Source: Synechococcales cyanobacterium PMM_0073 (lineage in GTDB: Bacteria > Cyanobacteriota > Cyanobacteriia > Elainellales > Elainellaceae). From it: a DNA stretch of 6,953 nt. The position numbers and the translations under genes are program-made. Shown here one piece after another: positions 5,655 to 6,953 of this stretch. The DNA lies in NCBI GenBank assembly GCA_949127695.1, contig CASBQH010000004.1:1-6953 (forward strand), in the 5' to 3' direction. The notes beneath the pieces were generated by a model. It did not search any database. It had not been told where the DNA came from and saw nothing but the letters and a program-made list of their open reading frames with translations. Each line of letters begins with the position of its first letter. The stretch's first letter is position 1.

Positions 5655-5943
5655 TATCCTTAGCGGCAAGATTCTGCCGGATTAATTAGGGCTACACCTC
5701 ATCATGCGCGAAATGTAGCGCGTTGAACCGTTTGATGGAATTTGGTCAGCCCTATCGAGCCAAGACTTTCTGAGAACTTCCCAGCATAAATATCAAGACA
5801 AATTAATTTTAATTTTGATTTATATCGTAATCAAACAACTCATTCGATAACTCAAACGCCGATGATGCAGAGTCATTGACAGACAAAGCGCCATGACCTA
5901 ATCGATCTGTACCAATAAACCGATCATTTGAGGTTTTTGAAAA
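5655..5943. other. 289-bp divergent intergenic region
   Basis: It separates the pentapeptide repeat gene (leftward) from the zinc-ribbon/receiver pair (rightward). The left half carries several short complementary segments (5664-5679 and 5687-5754). The middle, around 5793-5830, is very AT-rich. The right end carries a TTGACA box. No gene is seen in it. Confidence 0.6.
5876..5904 (+). promoter_or_regulatory. Possible sigma-70-type promoter for the zinc-ribbon/receiver pair
   Basis: A perfect -35 box TTGACA (5876-5881) is followed at 15-17 nt by CCTAAT or TAATCG, a poor -10. A start around 5910 would give a leader of about 35 nt before the ATG at 5944. The call rests mainly on the -35 box. 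Confidence 0.35.
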
Positions 5944-6174
5944 ATGAGTGAATTAATGTTGTATCCAGCGCCATTGTCAGCGCGCCTCATTTCAGCTAAG
6001 AGACAGCCATTTAGAGCGATCAATCCGACTCAGATGCATAGCCGATATAGCTGTCTCTGCTGCTCCAACGCTCTGCTGCGCCATCTAGATCACGGTAGCC
6101 TACACTGGCGCTGCAACCACTGCTGTCAGGATATGCCGCCGGGAGAGAAGCTAGAGAGATTTTTAGACCGTTGA
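5944..6174 (+). CDS. Small double-CxxC (zinc-ribbon-like) protein, 76 aa
   Basis: C37-x2-C40 (RYSCLCCSNALLRH) and C57-x2-C60 (HWRCNHCCQDMP) are spaced as the two knuckles of a treble-clef or zinc ribbon, so one zinc ion is probably held by four cysteines; two extra cysteines (C39, C61) adjoin them. The 33 residues before are basic and probably unstructured. The pattern RYxCxCCSxxLLRH, then an aromatic CxHC and QxMP, resembles small proteins I associate with cyanobacterial genomes, often near signalling genes. No catalytic function is visible; protein or nucleic-acid binding is likely. GAGG lies 10 nt upstream of the ATG. The stop TGA abuts an in-frame ATG of the following receiver gene (TGAATG), so the two are almost certainly co-transcribed. 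Confidence 0.82.
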   Translation: MSELMLYPAPLSARLISAKRQPFRAINPTQMHSRYSCLCCSNALLRHLDHGSLHWRCNHCCQDMPPGEKLERFLDR

Positions 6175-6207
6175 ATGAATCAGCAAATTATCAGCGTCGA
6201 AATATCT

Positions 6208-6211
6208 GGAG
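6208..6211 (+). promoter_or_regulatory. Ribosome binding site favouring the 6220 start of the receiver gene
   Basis: GGAG with an 8-nt spacer precedes the ATG at 6220. The upstream ATG at 6175 has no comparable site and would rely on translational coupling to the preceding stop. Confidence 0.6.
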
Positions 6212-6219
6212 ATTTTAAC

Positions 6220-6663
6220 ATGAACATCCTTGTTGTAGATAATGACTGCGACAGCAGAGCGCTCTATGCTGCTGTGTTTGAGGGTTATGGTGCGGAGGTG
6301 ACTGCGGTGGGTTCAGTCAATCTGGCCTTGAAGCTATTCGATCCGCTAACGTTTGACATTTTGATTTGCGAACTGAGATTTGCGGGTGAACGCATTGAGC
6401 CATTGATTCAGCAGGTGAGAGAGATGATGCTAACTGGCGGCAGAGCAACGCCGATTCTGGCGACTTCAACCTGTTCGCCCGCAGAGCTAACTCAGCATTT
6501 AGCAATTCAGGTAGACGCCTATTTACTCAAGCCGATTGCAATTGATTGTTTGGTAGCTGAGGTCTGGAATCTGGTGTTTTGGTCAAGAGTCGCCTATCCG
6601 TTCAATATTCTCAAGCTGGCGCATAAGGCAAAGTATCGGCAAAATATCGCGGTGCTTGCTTAA
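6220..6663 (+). CDS. Stand-alone response-regulator receiver with altered phosphorylation site (pseudo-receiver candidate), 147 aa
   Basis: The protein is a single CheY-like receiver, starting MNILVVDNDCDSR as the first beta strand and acidic loop. Compared with CheY, the acidic pair is D7-N8 (second Asp replaced). The phospho-acceptor site at the end of the third strand reads FDILICELRF, so Glu51 stands where Asp57 is expected. The switch Thr (T72 in ILATS) and the conserved Lys-Pro (K104-P105 in LLKPI) remain. No DNA-binding or enzymatic output domain follows; the last 30 residues are basic and unclassified. An Asp-to-Glu change can mimic the phosphorylated state or abolish phosphotransfer, so signalling by protein contact is likely. 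I chose 6220 for its GGAG site and because the receiver fold begins there. The alternative 6175 start adds 15 unmatched residues (162 aa) and abuts the stop of the zinc-ribbon gene, its probable operon partner. Confidence 0.85.
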   Translation: MNILVVDNDCDSRALYAAVFEGYGAEVTAVGSVNLALKLFDPLTFDILICELRFAGERIEPLIQQVREMMLTGGRATPILATSTCSPAELTQHLAIQVDAYLLKPIAIDCLVAEVWNLVFWSRVAYPFNILKLAHKAKYRQNIAVLA

Positions 6664-6710
6664 ATCTTTCAGCTGATGTAGCAGCGATTGCTACCGCCAA
6701 AAAAAGATTT
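6662..6710 (+). terminator. Nested inverted repeats after the receiver gene, possible 3'-end hairpin
   Basis: An inner stem GTAGCA/TGCTAC (6678-6683 and 6689-6694, loop of 5) is enclosed by AAATCTTT (6662-6669) and its complement AAAGATTT (6703-6710). It starts at the stop codon. There is no U-tract on the plus strand after the stem, so a classical intrinsic terminator is not supported. It may protect the mRNA 3' end. Confidence 0.35.
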
Positions 6711-6769
6711 GTCAGTCAAGCTTTCCGTTCTTATGTCTAGATCAACCATTTTCTTGATTTGACTGAAGC

Positions 6770-6953
6770 TCACGAGCAATTTTCCCAAATTGGTTCCACC
6801 CTAAAAGGAACCCCTTGCCTCTGAGACAGCTCATCCCCTTGGAATTCATCAAACAGGTCTTTAGGAGTGTATTGCTCTCTTATCAGAAAACGGTTAACGC
6901 TATCGTGACTGAGTTCTTCAAGCATCTCAGCCAAACGCACAGAACTCGTGTAC
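6770..6953 (-). pseudogene. Transposase remnant (N-terminal part), truncated
   Basis: The minus strand is open from the window edge to a TGA at 6772-6770, giving 60 residues. The first part (YTSSVRLAEMLEELSHDSV, then NRFLIREQYTPKDLFDE) matches what I know of the N-terminus of cyanobacterial IS4/IS701-like DDE transposases, where SHDSVNRFL is a hallmark. After DLFDE the family normally continues into a Gly-Gly segment and the first catalytic Asp (VDDTVLDK type). Here the sequence becomes unrelated and stops, so the catalytic core is missing. The first residues lie beyond the right edge. It is either a decayed copy cut by deletion or the edge of a rearranged insertion sequence. No inverted-repeat end could be identified in 6711-6770. 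Confidence 0.65.

Noticed and set aside
2954..6663. A single multi-gene defence operon from NACHT through the receiver
   Set aside because: The pentapeptide gene is on the opposite strand, and the zinc-ribbon/receiver pair has its own upstream region with a TTGACA box. Adjacency alone does not link them.
1..6953. tRNA, rRNA or known riboswitch
   Set aside because: No cloverleaf, T-loop GTTCGAATC-type motif or rRNA-like sequence was seen in any gap between genes.

Overview
The window looks like chromosomal DNA of a cyanobacterium, most likely a filamentous Leptolyngbya-type organism. The evidence is an ndhL gene (NDH-1 subunit L, found in cyanobacteria and chloroplasts), a DUF3007-type membrane protein next to it, a cyanobacterial-style HTH-NACHT ATPase and an Ala-Asp/Asn-Leu pentapeptide repeat protein. 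I did not see the octamer GCGATCGC (HIP1), common in many cyanobacteria, anywhere in the window. The genus is an inference.

Left part (1-1450): the 3' portion of a membrane-anchored GT2 glycosyltransferase enters from the left. It ends tail-to-tail, with a 4-bp stop-codon overlap, against a minus-strand pair, ndhL followed by a DUF3007 gene. A 132-bp non-coding element sits exactly between these two genes. It has perfect 15-bp terminal inverted repeats and TTA (TAA on +) target duplications. Removing the element and one duplication leaves the two genes 2 nt apart, and the ndhL stop codon TAG reads the same either way.

Middle (1645-5266): a 307-aa protein of unknown function with a C-terminal five-cysteine cluster is followed by a 385-bp gap. 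The gap holds a second, more degenerate inverted-repeat element and three copies of ATTTCTTGA. A strong Shine-Dalgarno sequence then leads into a 770-aa HTH-NACHT-helical protein, a STAND NTPase of the group that includes bacterial NLR-like anti-phage proteins. Inside this gene are a perfect 17-bp-arm palindrome and a T8 tract.

Right part (5270-6953): a minus-strand pentapeptide repeat gene converges on the NACHT gene. A plus-strand pair follows: a small double-CxxC protein and a stand-alone receiver domain. In the receiver, the phospho-acceptor Asp appears to be Glu and one acidic-pocket Asp is Asn, so it may be an unphosphorylatable or always-on pseudo-receiver. The window ends in the 5' part of a decayed transposase gene on the minus strand.

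The strongest candidates for unusual biology are the single-gene NACHT defence candidate with its repeat-bearing promoter region, the pseudo-receiver/zinc-ribbon pair, and the element inserted at the ndhL-DUF3007 junction. Nothing in the sequence proves that the NACHT gene and the right-hand genes form one system.
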